Part shown: piece by piece, positions 35,311 through 47,191 of the stretch | Layout of the letters: each line of letters begins with the position of its first letter | How positions within the stretch are numbered: the first letter of the stretch is position 1 | NCBI GenBank assembly: GCA_021186555.1 | Contig: JAJKFL010000013.1 | Span: forward strand, 39,247,144-39,311,143 | Direction: 5' to 3' | Length of the DNA stretch: 64,000 bases | From: Reticulitermes speratus | Lineage: Eukaryota > Arthropoda > Insecta > Blattodea > Rhinotermitidae | The notes under the pieces: generated by a model | Told to the model about the DNA's origin: nothing | Seen by the model: the letters and a program-made list of their open reading frames with translations, nothing else | Databases searched by the model: none | Program-made: the position numbers and the translations under genes

Positions 35311-36676
35311 CTTTAATGTTTAAATGAAACATTTAAAAAAACTGGCAGCTTGATGGCAGCACTCGTGCCGATTGCCTTCTTCGCTGGCTCGTCGATATGG
35401 TAGCAGTCTATGCTTCCACACACACACACATTCAGAAGAGTACGTTATCATACAGCATGCTGTCTCATTATGAAGTGATGATAAACATTAACTTCAACTT
35501 TGAAGGCCTGGGAATATTCCTGTATATTGCACTTCCACCTGAAGAAGTCACACAAGAAAGGGAAGCAAAACAGGGTGGTGTTCTCGATCTAAAGGAAGGA
35601 AGAAATGAAGATATATGGGAGGACAGAAAGAATAAGATAAGGAAACGAAGATAGGTTAGAGAGAGCAAATCAACAGAAAAAACGAAGGAAAAAAAATATA
35701 AATAGAAAGACTGTACGGAAGAAAGAAGAGGAAGGAAGCGAAGAATAAAACGAAGATGGGAAACGGAAAACTGAAAAGCAATACGAAGATAGGAAAACAA
35801 AACAAGAAATATAAACATATAAATAAGGGGATAGAAACAACAGAAAATTTCTGCAAACAAGTGGTGTATTCTCTAATCTTCGCTGTCATATTACATTCTT
35901 TAATGACGCTGTATCAACCGCTTCGCTTTGTAGCACTGAATGGCGTGAAATGATGACTGTGTGTAGCCAACTGGGTATGACTAGGGAGAGATCGGTGTGC
36001 AGAGGAAAGCCAGAAAATACCAACTCCCTGAATATCAGTGTCTTGTCAGTTTAAAAGTTTACTGCTGAACTGCCAAAGTATGCTCAGTGAATATATGCAG
36101 TGGGCTGTAGTAATAGCCTAATACTATCGTAGTAATAGGAGTGAGACTGGTGCTGAGTGGCTTAGGCGGTTGAGGCCAATCTTTCCTCAGCGGAAGCCCG
36201 GATTGGATTGTGTAGCAGACTGTGTGTAAGTTGTAATGCGTAAAGTGACTGTGCAACAGCTGTGTCTTCAGGCAGGTTACTTCAGAGTTTCCTCGTCAGT
36301 CCCTGTTCCTCGGCTGTTTCTATATTCGCCCGTCACCTCCCGTGGCATCTGCGACAGACGTGACCATTCGACAAGTGATTAGTCCTTCTTACGAAGCCGC
36401 AGCCACTACTGACCCGGCCGGCACACGGCTAATCTCATTACTTCTCCATAATCCTGCCTTGACTAACCCTTAAAGTCCAGGATATACCATCGGTTTAACA
36501 TTCAAAAACTGCACATTTTACCTACACATTATGTATTTATCTACTTGTATTTCATATGATTCTTAGAAGAAACTTATTCAATAGGCATAGATATAAACCG
36601 TTTGGTCTTTATAATGAAGAGGTAGTGTGTTTACTGTGCGGTACGAAATGAAACCTTACATGTAATTCAGTCTTTG

Positions 36677-36830
36677 AAGGCCGTGCCATGGCTCAAGTGC
36701 TTAGCCGCCGGTACCTCATCGTGGAGGCGCGGGTTCAGTCCACGTGCGATTTATGGTGGACTAGTGACCCTGGGACAAGTTTCTCTCCAAGGACTTGAGT
36801 TTTTTCCCTGTCAGTATCATTCTACAAATA
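36677..36830 (+). mobile_element. SINE-E, 3'-truncated
   Basis: gaaggccgtgccatggctca head, gcgggttcagtccacgtgcg B box, ggtggactagtgaccctggg. The match ends near cagtatcattctacaaata. Confidence 0.75.
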
Positions 36831-37213
36831 TTCCATACTTACCTAATAATGTTCTGATCAGAAGGACAAGAGGGCATATGTTAGTAACCTTCAAACAAAG
36901 CAGTGCTTTTTCGGATAACGGGGAGCATTGAACAGAAAAGAACTTCCATTGTTAATGCTTTAAACGGTGAAAGGCACGCAAATAAAAGCGAGTACTTTAA
37001 AACGCGCCCGATATCGTCTACTTGTATGTTTGTAGACTGTGAGTTGTCTTGATCCTCGCACATTCTTGCGTTGCGATTGCTGTTGTTGGAGCTCTGAATT
37101 TTATGGGTGAGCAGATCAGTTGAGATGGAGACTGCGCTTAGACTGCTACGGAAGGTATTTGGGTTTAAGGAAAAAGAAGGAACGAGCGACTGAGGTAACA
37201 AGCGCCATTAGAA

Positions 37214-37243
37214 CAGTGACCTGAATTACGATTCAGGTCACTG
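37214..37243. repeat. Short perfect hairpin
   Basis: cagtgacctgaat and attcaggtcactg (13 bp) around tacg. Confidence 0.7.
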
Positions 37244-38821
37244 GATATTTTTCTTGTCATTAAACCAAGTACGATATTTACGGTATACATAGCACATATG
37301 AGGAACTGATATTTGGATTTTCTAGCTTTTGTGAGAAATACTTGAAGGAACAGAAAAACTGGAAGACTTAGACGTGGGTGGGATAATTTTAAATTGACTG
37401 TTGGAGTTAAATAGTGTATGAAGGGTTGACTGCATTGCATTGAGACAGACTGAAGTATATATGCCAAAAATGGATCCAAAATTCAAATCCGGGTTTTAAA
37501 AAATCAGGGGATATTCCAATCAAGTGACTGTCAACCCCTGAAAAAAGGCTGTACCATGGCGTAGGTTAACGATGTGCGTAATCCTACATTGTTTATTTAG
37601 CAACACTGTTACCGATTTGCTGACAAAATTATAATTTTTAGGAACCTAAAGCTGGAGTCATTGAGTGTGTCATGGGTGTGAGTCATTGGCTGCTTTTAAT
37701 TTTGTGTTTATATTACAAAAAGTTATTCGACTGACATCTGAAGTATCCATTAAGTGCTGACATCTGTCATGTCGGTCATGTTTATCTTACATATCCACCG
37801 TTTTGTCTTGCTACATGCAGCTGCCTTCTGGTGGTAAATTCGAGAAACTTTGGAAGAAATGGCTGTCATCTTAATATATCACAACAGCTTATCTCAATAA
37901 AAACCTCAAATTCACGCCGTAATTGAAGAATTCTACATTTTATATTATATTATATATTATACTATATTATATTACATTATATTTATATTTTCTGTGTAGG
38001 CCTCTGTAGGATCTTTGTGGTGGTTACTGAAAGTTGTAAAATTCTCTGATGGTTGAAACCGATAATGCAAAAGTTTTTTAAGAGAATGTTTCTACTTTGA
38101 ATAGTCATAACAAGACAGACTATATGGACGTGGATACGGTTAGTGGTGAAGACTGCTTTAAGGAAGAATCACATAGGCCGCTGTTGCCCTGAGCGGGTCG
38201 TCTGTCTTTGTGTCTGTCTTGAGCGATTTGACTTCTTGTTTCTTCTTCACACGTCCCGAAGCATCGCCACACACGGAGAGTTATTATTACGAGGGAGACT
38301 TTTAAAATCTCTCCCTTTAATCTCCCCTTAGACTACGTGTAGGGATGGTTGTGTCTCACCGCTGGCACCCCCAAAACCAAACTCGACCCTGAGCCCCGTG
38401 TGTCTGCTTGCACGTTAATAATTAAGCGTGAAATAATGACACGTGGTAATACATATCTACCGTCTGTCAGTGCGTCTGTTCCTTCATCTCTCTATGCATC
38501 GATTTACCCGTCCGTTCATTCACCCTTTCTTCCACCTTCTTGTCTATTCCTTCGTCCATTGATTCATCAACTTATTCATCATTGTTTCGTTCAATCTTGC
38601 AGTGAGCAAATCATTTATACATCTTTCACTCATCGTTCCACGTGCCTATTTATTGTTCTGTTTATCAGTTAGTTTATTTAGTTTTCCGTTTATCTACTTA
38701 CTAATCGTTCCGTCAATTTATTCTTCAATTTGTCCATACATTCTTTCTTATATGCACCCGTTTATCCGCGAAAAAATTTGTTGTGCTTTATGTAAGTACA
38801 CATAATCTTAAGGAACCCCAA

Positions 38822-38922
38822 TATATATACAGGGCATACACAAAAGAATGGTGCGGTTTTAATAGTGTTCACTATTAAAACCGCACCATTCGTTTGTGTA
38901 TGCCCTGTATATATATATATAT
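38822..38922. mobile_element. Near-perfect foldback
   Basis: tacagggcatacacaaaaga, then gtgcggttttaatagtg, spacer tt, and the complementary arm ending gtgtatgccctgta. One mismatch was seen in about 45 bp. It is bounded by TA-repeat tracts on both sides. Confidence 0.8.
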
Positions 38923-39364
38923 AATAGTACATTTGGCTCCAACCTAAACACAAAGATTCCTTACTGGATCCTAACTTTTCAGTCCAGTTCCTTTCATGTC
39001 CCCGTAAGGTACTTATTCTAAGTTTCGTATGAAACTTATTCTCTCCCACTCAGAATCACACACTTACTCTTTTCTTGACGAATTACAAATTACCATTGCA
39101 CGCATATCTTATTTCTATCTTTCAGTAACAGTTGAATAGAACAGATTTAGAAGCCAGAATCCCCTGGCTAGCGCTCGGTCAAAAGATGGATTCTTCCCCT
39201 TCAGATCCCTGCTAAGGATTGTAAGATTAGTCTAAGATCGGTCACTGCTGCTTGCTTTGCATTCTTACCGATTTCCTCTTATTCGAATATAACGTACGCA
39301 GTTGGCAAAGCGTTATGAAATAACACCCCTCTTATTTTCAGGTATTTTTAATTAGTAACATTTT

Positions 39365-39540
39365 CGCTCTTCTGGGATGTTACGCAGCTTTGAAGAATTT
39401 TTGGACTGATTGACCCTTGAAGATGGGACCGATAGGCTGCTCCGAAACGTCGGTAACTAACTACCCAGCAACTCTGTGTAACATCCAAGAAGAGCGAAGA
39501 TTTCATTTACACCGCGGCGTAAGCCTGAAATCACGCATGC
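39365..39540. mobile_element. F1 copy
   Basis: cgctcttctgggatgttacg, a shortened left arm, then ttgacccttgaagatgggac, ctccgaaacgtcggtaacta, aacatccaagaagagcgaag and ccgcggcgtaagcctgaaat. Confidence 0.75.
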
Positions 39541-40214
39541 TTATTAGTACTTTTTTTTATATTTATTTCCATACTTTCTCCTTTTTCTTTTATTTTCGCG
39601 TTTTACTTTCGCCTTTCCCTTCCTTCCTTTGGTATCCTTTTCTTCCTTGCGTCTTTGTCTTTGTTACGCTGTTCACATTAAATACTCAACAAAAAGAATT
39701 CTCCATCATTTGGCCACAGAACAAGGTCAGTGGCACGGAATTAAATCAGTTTAAGAACGTTCCGACGTGACAGCTGCTAGCTGCTGGACTGCTGGCTGCA
39801 GACACAGAACACGCAGAAGAACCGCCGAACGACTCGTGCTGTCGCTTGGCCCCCTGAAGACAGGAAGGACCTCTCAGGTCCAGGACTCATCAAGGACAGT
39901 GGATCAGGAGCGATGATGAAAAACACAGTTTCACTTTCAGAATATAAACTGTATCGAGGACAACATTATGTATTGTGAGTAATATATGTTGTTCCAATTT
40001 TGGTTTAAAATGAAATTTATTTTATCAGTTAATACACAAAGTATCGGAGGTGAATGGAAGGGAGTCTACTAATGAAAAGTATTGTTTTTGTTTGAATTGA
40101 GTGTTGTATTAATTTGCTGTGCAGAATTGGTCAGTATTGTCGGGGAATCATTGCGATGATTAAATAATTTAATTCGCTGTTGTAAAACAATAAATTCGGT
40201 GCTTAATATGGGGA

Positions 40215-40480
40215 GTGCCGATCCCAGTGGCCGTGCGGTCTAATACGTGGGTCTTCGGCCGCTGGCTTACTAGGATCGTGGGTTCGAATCCCACCGGGGG
40301 CATGGATGTCTGTCTCTTGTGAGTGTTGTGTGATGTCAGGTAGAGGTCTCTGCGACGGGCTGGGCCCTCGTCCAGAGGAGTCCTACCGACTGTGGTGTGT
40401 CTCAAATGTGTGTGACCATGAAACCTCGACGAAACGAGGAGGCCCAGGCCCATATAGGGCTGTCGAGCCATAGAAAAAAA
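40215..40480 (+). mobile_element. SINE-C with target-site duplication
   Basis: Same family as 13217-13483. It is flanked by direct repeats aatatgggga at 40205-40214 and 40481-40490, which fixes both ends and shows insertion by retrotransposition. Confidence 0.9.
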
Positions 40481-40754
40481 AATATGGGGATTAGTGAAGT
40501 TCTTAAGTTAAGTGTAAAGAAGTGACGTCGTTCAGTTCTTCGCCTGTTTATCAGATGAGTGTGCTGACAGTATTGTAGGCGAGATAGGAAATGTCGGCCT
40601 ATCGTGAGGCGCTTTCCGATCTGTGCAGCCTCAAGGCTTCTCACAAGGTCATAATCTTGACTTCACTGTGGTCACACCTTTTGTTGTTGTTCACAATTGT
40701 GCACATATTGTAGAATATTACCGTATTATGGTCTATTATTACATTTCCTCACAG

Positions 40755-40862
40755 ACTTCTTGGAATTCTTGACCCTTGAAGATGGGACCGATACGTTGTC
40801 GCGAGACGTCGGGAAAGGATTACCATTCGACGCTGCGTAATGCCCCAGAAGAGCTCAGATCC
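40755..40862 (+). mobile_element. F1 right half
   Basis: ttgacccttgaagatgggac, tcgcgagacgtcgggaaagg, gcgtaatgccccagaagagc. The left arm is missing. Confidence 0.7.
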
Positions 40863-41102
40863 TATTGTTTATATGTCTACGTTAAATTGTTAAATTTATC
40901 GGTCATACATAGCCTCAAATCTACAATCAATTCTGGTTTCTGCAGTACACTCACAGTGTGATGAAAACGATCGCAGACTTATGCTACCACTAAATAGTGA
41001 TAATTACGTCTCTGTACCATCATTGTAAGATTGGGATCTCAATTCCAATTACAGTTATTTTATGAATGTTACGCGTTTTTGTTGTATGTGTATTTGTCAC
41101 TG

Positions 41103-41150
41103 CGCCTGAAGATGGTTTACTATATTCAAGTCGAAACATGTAGCTATATA
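41103..41150 (+). ncRNA. Hammerhead-like motif, weak
   Basis: cgcCTGAAGAtggttt, a loop, aagtcGAAACatgtagc. Stem II pairs only with wobbles (GGTTT/AAGTC) and stem I is 2 bp. Listed for its sequence signature. Confidence 0.3.
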
Positions 41151-41204
41151 TATATAAACACAATGATTGTTAATAAGTAGAGTTGTTATTGACTGCCTCT
41201 TTGT

Positions 41205-41475
41205 AGCTAATGTTTCCTCAGCTAGCCAAGAAATTCCCCGCATTTTAAGGAACTCGAAGGTTCATTACCGCATTCACAAGAGCCCGCCAGATAGTCCTTA
41301 TCCAGATCCAGATCAAACTATTCCACACCATCCTATTTTTTGAATATCTATTTTAATATTATCCTGTCATCTACGCTTAGGTCTTTTAAGTGATGTCTTC
41401 CGTAAGGTTTTTCCACCAAAACCCTGTATGCACTTCTCTCCCCCATACGTGCCCTATGCCCTACCAATCCCATTG
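41205..41475 (-). pseudogene. LINE 3' end (family L-A)
   Basis: Diverged match to 62885-63140 (plus strand agctagccaagaaattcccc, aactcgaaggttcattaccg, ttttaatattatcctgtcat). No intact frame. Confidence 0.65.
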
Positions 41476-42429
41476 GTGTTAAAGAAGTACAGTTTTAAAA
41501 TGATAACCAGAATGGCCTGCTTCCGGTTAGGCCTCCCTAAGGCACGAAATATCTGTCGGTTGCTTTAACAGCCGACTTCTGACCAGAGAACTCCGGACCG
41601 CGTGCGCTTGGTTACTTAGCCACATAGCTGGTCGGTAGGTCATTCAGCCAATCAACCAGCTAGTGGGTCCATTAATAGTCTATTAGTGAATCATTCAACC
41701 AACTAACCAACTAATTAGTCGGTCGTTTAGCAGCTAGGCCAGTCGGTCAGCCGGTAAGTTTGTTAGTTGTTCAGACAAACTGTCATTCAATCAAGCAGTC
41801 AGTGTTTTAGCCAGTTGTAGTTTATGTCTACCTCAGTCTTGTTACTGCACTACAAGACAATTCACCGGCATACGATTTCCTACTTCTCTTACGTCAACCA
41901 AATTGAGTATCCGGCTACTTCGTAAGGTCTCCCTGTCAGGCATGTAAAAATGAAAAGCATTCTGCTCGGGGAGAGATGTGTCTTCTGTCTCTCTCTGTGT
42001 CTAAACCTGTCCCATATCAGTCCAGTCTCTCTCGACACCATGCAATTTGCTATGATTTCTCTTTTGAGCAACCACGAAAGAGAGAGATAGAATACTGCCC
42101 TTACAGACGCTTTTCCAACCTCCAGGTACACCCACTGGGTTACAGAAAGGGATGAGAGAGACAGGGAAAATCGTAAAAGGACAGAGTTGGAGAAGGATAG
42201 GATGAGAGACAGCGTCCATCTCATTGCGACACGGAAGTAGCTGGTTCAGTACCTCTAAATGAGTACGAGAGAGACAGGGCGACACTCCTGCCACCTCATG
42301 TGCTACTAATTACTCCCACTCCATGTGTGTTTTAGCTATCACCATGGAAACGTACAAGGCAATTAGACGAGCATGGGTCAGAGGGGTTGGGGGTGGGATT
42401 TGGTTGGGACGAGGGAGGGTGGTTGGTGG

Positions 42430-42466
42430 ATAAAATTGCCTGTCCTCTCTCTCTCTCTCTCTCTCT
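42430..42466. repeat. (CT)n microsatellite
   Basis: About 13 CT units after cctgt. Nothing else seen around it. Confidence 0.9.
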
Positions 42467-43339
42467 TACTATCAGAATGGCTAGCAGCAGTCACCTAATA
42501 CAGGCTACTGAAAATACCAGACAGAAGTGAAGAGCACTCCACTTGTACCTTCAAAGCCAACGCCCCCCTCCATCCCACTCCTCTTGTCTTGGGCGATATA
42601 CTGAAAGGCGTCACATACATACAAGACAATGCATAAAGGTTCCCTTGAAATGAGGACGGAATTCTAAGAGAGATTATGGCCGTATATATGAAACGAATAG
42701 ATTTTTATAGGCGTTTGCATTCTTCCGTACACCCCAACCTACCTTCTATCCTCCCTTTTGCTTCTCTGTCTACTCTCTTCTCTACAAGGGTGGAATTATT
42801 GGCCTTTTGACCTTTTTTTTTACTCTTGTGACTGCAAAATTACCCCTTGCGTGCGAATAATGAAGCCGAAGCACTTTGTTCTACCATGAGCAGAACATTT
42901 AGAGAATTCCTGCTTCTGTGTGGGAAACAGACTTTCAAAATGCAAAAAAAAAAAAACAGATCGCTGCCTTCACGCCTTTCTTATTCGATTTGTTTCAAAC
43001 TGATTATTTATCTGAGTGCCAGATCCGCTCAAGTCCAATTATGACCATTTCCGGCTACCAGATGGCATTCCGATATACATAACAGACGTAGCGTACTGCA
43101 GTGTCAAGGGTGACCAATTCTTTTGCACTCTGGTGCTGCGTGCACCGTGGTATCATATTAGGCCTACTTTGTGGTCAATGTGGAACGTTCTCGGCCACGT
43201 AAATCGGTGTGGTGTCTGTCACTGTGGATTCTTGTGATGGGTCGTTATATTTAAGCAGACGTTGCACTGTGGGATATGCAGTGGCACTACAGCCGCCATG
43301 CTGCACCGCGGTACGATGATGTAACAAGCATTGATAAAT

Positions 43340-43860
43340 ATATATAGTCTTTGCGTTGTAATACAGCTATATGTTTCGGTCCACTTATCAGGCTGTCAGA
43401 AACATTAAAAAAAAGACAGATATGCATACAATGTATTACAGCTACGTGTTTCGGCCCACTTGTACGACCATCATCAGGCTGTCAAACAAAAACTTAAAAA
43501 AAATGGACATATGCATACAATGTATTACAGCTACGTGTTTCGGCCCACTTGTACGACCATCATCAGGCTGTCAAACAAAAACTTAAAAAAAAAATTGAAA
43601 TATGCATAAACTGTATTACAGCTACGTGTTTCGGCCCACTTGTACGACCATCATCAGGCTGTCAAACAAAAACTTAAAAAAAAATGGACATATGCATACA
43701 ATGTATTGCAGCTACGTGTTTCGGCCCACTTGTACGACCATCATCAGGCTGTCAAACAAAAACTTTTAAAAAATGGAAATATGCATACACTGTATTACAG
43801 CTACATGTTTTGGTCCACTTGTACGACTATCATCAGGCTATCACACAAATATTTAAAAAA
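43340..43860 (-). repeat. Tandem array of six hammerhead-like units (about 89 bp each)
   Basis: Six units spaced 75, 89, 91, 90 and 89 bp. On the minus strand each central unit gives stem I ACAGC/GCTGT, box CTGATGA, extra T, stem II GGTC/GGCC, GAAAC, ACGT, then A (first full unit 43438-43482). Units end in an A-rich spacer and tatgcataca. The outer units (43371 and 43805) are more diverged than the four inner ones. Confidence 0.85.
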
Positions 43861-43976
43861 AAGGCAAACATGCGTTCCAAGGAATGTTGGACGGGAAGTC
43901 TATATGTTTATCAATAAGTTTACTGGTAATATAACACGAAGGGATGGCAGCAGTTAAGTCTATGTAACAAGGCCTC

Positions 43977-44173
43977 GTTACGTCCGCTCCACACTCGTTA
44001 CGTCCGCTCCACACTCGTTACGTCCTCTCCACACTCGTTACGCCCGCTTCACACTCGTTACGTCCGCTCCACACTCGTTACGTCCGCTCCACACTCGTTA
44101 CGTCCGCTTCACACTCGTTACGTCCGCTCCACACTCGTTACGTCCGCTCCACACTCGTTACGTCCGCTCCACT
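43977..44173. repeat. 20-bp CpG-bearing array, 10 copies
   Basis: cgttacgtccgctccacact repeated from 43977 to 44173, with sporadic changes (tcctc, cgcccgcttc). Begins about 115 bp after the hammerhead-like array. Confidence 0.97.
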
Positions 44174-44249
44174 CTTTTTTCCCAGCAGCCACTGTAAAGG
44201 CATACTTTTTGTTTCGTGTGGTATTTTGTTACGCTGAACTGCAGATTAT

Positions 44250-44352
44250 CGTCTTCTGGGTTTTTACACCATGATGTTACGTTTGTTGCGACGTTTCGAA
44301 AGAAAGTGGTGCAGGATGACTGAATTAAGCAGGCACTAAATCCTAGAAGACT
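44250..44352. mobile_element. F2-related fragment
   Basis: tcgtcttctgggtttttaca, gttgcgacgtttcgaaagaa and aaatcctagaagactgtctt. Confidence 0.4.
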
Positions 44353-44504
44353 GTCTTTTAAATAACTGTGAGCAGAGAAATGAACATACTGAAATTATGG
44401 ACGTCAGTTAACACTGATATCGACGTTACGTTTCAACTGTCTTCATCTCCCCCCCTTCCCCATTTGAGACGCCATAATCAGATCTGAGTTCTTATCTTCT
44501 GTGT

Positions 44505-44618
44505 CTCCTCTTCAAGGGTCAGGAAGAAGGGACTGATTGGCTGTCCTGAAACGTCGGTAACTAACTACCAATCAAGGCTGTGTAACATCCCTGAAGAGCG
44601 AAGACCTCAGTTCGTCTT
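44505..44618 (+). mobile_element. F1 right half
   Basis: cttcaagggtcaggaagaag, cctgaaacgtcggtaactaa, taacatccctgaagagcgaa. The left arm is missing. Confidence 0.7.
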
Positions 44619-44969
44619 TTACCAATTCTCTTTTCATATAAAGTACAGAGCAAGTATAACGTGAGCACAAATGCATCGGCTAAAAAAAGATTGAGCCTGA
44701 GGTTTTAAAGAAAATACAAGGACTGGGCATCCTTATTACAAATGTCTTCGTCTTTTTCCATGAGAAGGATTACGTAATGACGTCTCGTTTCGAAGCTAAG
44801 TTAATCAATCTTATAACCTTGATGTAGGGAGAACCATTTCTCGTCTTCTCATAGGGCTGTAACAATATTCTGTCACTACAGCTAGCTACAATCCTGTCCA
44901 CAGAATACATTCATGTCTTTGCAAAAGTCTCATATTTCTACACACAATTTCCACAATTCGTGAGAAAAG

Positions 44970-45260
44970 AGCTTGGATAGCTCAGTCAGTATGGTGGCTA
45001 GGTTACAGGTTGGGCAACTGAAGAATCGTGGTTCGATTCCCGCTAGGGACAAGACACTCATCTCTTCTCCCAGTTGTCCAAACCGGCTCTGGGGCCTATC
45101 CAGCCTCCTATTCAATGGGTACCGGGGTAAAGTGGCCGGGTGTTGAAGCTGACTGCTTACCTCATCTAGTGGAGAGGTAAAGAATGTATGGATTTACACC
45201 TCCGCTCCCCTATATTATGCTTTTATGAATTGTACAGGGAGAATTTTACCGACTTGTGAG
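44970..45260 (+). mobile_element. SINE-A related, tRNA-headed
   Basis: gcttggatagctcagtcagt (A box) and aatcgtggttcgattcccgc (B box), then caatgggtaccggggtaaag and the family tail. An internal deletion removes part of the module. Confidence 0.75.
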
Positions 45261-45509
45261 GTAATCGAGTGGGGCTACTCCATTTTCGAATTATCGTTTC
45301 CGAATATTGTCGTGTCCGAACTGATTATTAATAGAGTCATGTTATCACTGAATATTAACCAACGAAATGCAACTTCACTATCAAATTTTAATACTAGTAG
45401 ATAACTTTTCTCGACATATGTTTCGGTCAACCTTTGACCATCATCAGGGGATACAAACTACATTTGCTTACGTCCATACGTTCACTGTGTCATCACAAAT
45501 TATCGTGTA

Positions 45510-45552
45510 TCCCCTGATGATGGTCAAAGGTTGACCGAAACATATGTCGGGA
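45510..45552 (+). ncRNA. Hammerhead-like motif in the right arm
   Basis: Stem I TCCC (45510-45513) and GGGA (45549-45552); box CTGATGA, extra T; stem II GGTCAA/TTGACC with loop AGG; GAAA; stem III AC/GT with loop ATAT; then C at 45548 as the expected cleavage-site base. Confidence 0.5.
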
Positions 45553-45580
45553 AAAATTATATACTATTATTAAAATTTGA

Positions 45581-45994
45581 CCTCGGTGGACTAGTGGTTA
45601 GCGTGCTCGCCACTGGACCCAAGGTTCGCGGGTTCGATCCCGACCGAGGTCGATGGATTTTTAAGGATGATAAAAATCCGGAGCACCACTTCCTTCGGAG
45701 GGGAAGTAAAGCCGTCGGTCCCATGTCGTAGATTTACGGCATGTAAAAGAACCTTACGGGCATGAATAAAAATGTTGCGTAAGCCAAATTGCCTCCATTT
45801 CTCATCCAAGTCTCCTGACTGCCTGCCAGATGGCTCTGGCGTGCACATCAGGATCGATAGAACACTAAGCGCGGCTAGCTGGCCGGTCACCAACTGCCAT
45901 GAATGCGCATGACTTAGTAACCTCGACAAGAGGAGGCAAGAGGAGGCCCAGGCCCATACAGGGCTGTTGAGCCAAGAATTATTATTATTATTAT
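45581..45994 (+). mobile_element. SINE-D nested in an inverted-repeat element
   Basis: Close copy of 21459-21869, with B box cgcgggttcgatcccgaccg and a (TTA)n tail. The 16-bp direct repeats tattattaaaatttga lie at 45565-45580 and 45995-46010. Those bases belong to the right arm of the older inverted-repeat element, which the insertion splits. Confidence 0.92.
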
Positions 45995-46224
45995 TATTAT
46001 TAAAATTTGATAATGAAGGTGCATTTCGTTGGTTAATATTCAGTGAGTTTAAAATGCACGGTGAAGGTCGTATAAAGAGAGTCATGTTATATTTCTATAT
46101 TTTGGTTTAGGCCCAATGTAAAGCGTGTTCATTTAATTCGCTGCTTCACTGTTTCTTTAAGACGCCATACTACATATGTAACCCTCGAGTAAAGAATAAC
46201 AACCCACCTTTGTCTTAAAAACTG

Positions 46225-46500
46225 TCCCTGTGCTTAATTGAGTACAACTTTATGAAGGGATATGAGGGCCTGGAGGTATAGTTCCACGCCATCTTAATCT
46301 CTGCACTATAAGGTTTCTGATCAGCTTCCCTCCCCAGCGAAAGAGCCCCGGTACCCAGGGGGTAGGGAGATGGGTGGGCTGCGTGGCAAGTTTGGAAATT
46401 GTGAAGGGAAGAATCTCTTGCACCCGCCAAGAATCGAACCCCGATCATATTTGGCATCATGTAGTTTAGGCATTACACGACTAAGGTGTCCTGGTTTTCC
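46225..46500 (-). mobile_element. SINE-A related, minus strand
   Basis: Plus strand: tgcttaattgagtacaactt, ggaggtatagttccacgcca, agcttccctccccagcgaaa, then gaatcgaaccccgatcat (B box). Confidence 0.6.
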
Positions 46501-47191
46501 TCTCTTCCTTAGACTGATAGTTAGATCTTTGACATGCGTCTACAAAGATGGTGGACAAACATATATTTCGAGCTCGGTTTGAACCCGACAGCCCAATGTT
46601 TTAGAGTTGTAGGCTGTTCCATTTCTTAAACGGCTTGCCGCCGCGATCGATGACAATACACAAATCATATAGTTTGTAGAATGAGAACGCTAATAGGACG
46701 TGTCCTCTTCTGAAGAATTAAAATTTAAAACAGGAACTGTACCCGTGGTTAGCGCTTCTAAGTCTGATCGTCATAGCCAACAAATGCCACACCAAGTACT
46801 GATGGTTACTGAGGAGTTTGCAGTTGACCTTGTCAGTTGTTTGCGCTGGGGAAGCCGACCTTCCCTTGTTTGTGGCGCGTAACCGATGTGTTCCAGTTTA
46901 AACTATATTTGTCTGAAGTGCAATCGTGTTTTGTGCGTGCGAAATATACAGTTATTTTGTGTAGTGTTCTGTGCGGTTAGAGCTGTGCATAAATTTGACT
47001 TTAGGCTTGTTGTAAACGAAACACCTAACAAATGGAGACCAGGGAAAAAAAGTCATGCAGTGAGAGAGGCTCATGTTTTTGACAGGGTCTGTATGTTTTT
47101 CCTCGCAGTTGTCGCGAGTGTTAAGGGACTCTACCCACGCTGAGCAAGTTAACTGCATTCTAATGAATTCTAAAGGGTTTTGACGATGGCA

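Larger units (their letters stand above)
45333..46090 (+). mobile_element. Penelope-like inverted-repeat element with 13-bp target duplication
   Basis: Direct repeats agagtcatgttat (45333-45345 and 46078-46090) enclose 45346-46077. Inside, the left arm (45346-45459, starting cactgaatattaaccaacga) is repeated inverted as 45505-45580 plus 46011-46047; the gap is a later SINE-D. A 30-base unpaired tail ends gtcgtataaag. Each arm carries a hammerhead-like motif. Long target duplications, inverted terminal blocks and hammerhead motifs together recall pseudo-LTRs of Penelope-like elements; no reverse transcriptase or GIY-YIG coding remains, so the class is inferred. Confidence 0.6.

Noticed and set aside
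41889-42294. Two overlapping minus-strand frames (111 and 97 codons)
   Set aside because: Ser/Leu-rich from a CT-biased stretch; two frames open together suggests low stop density, not coding.
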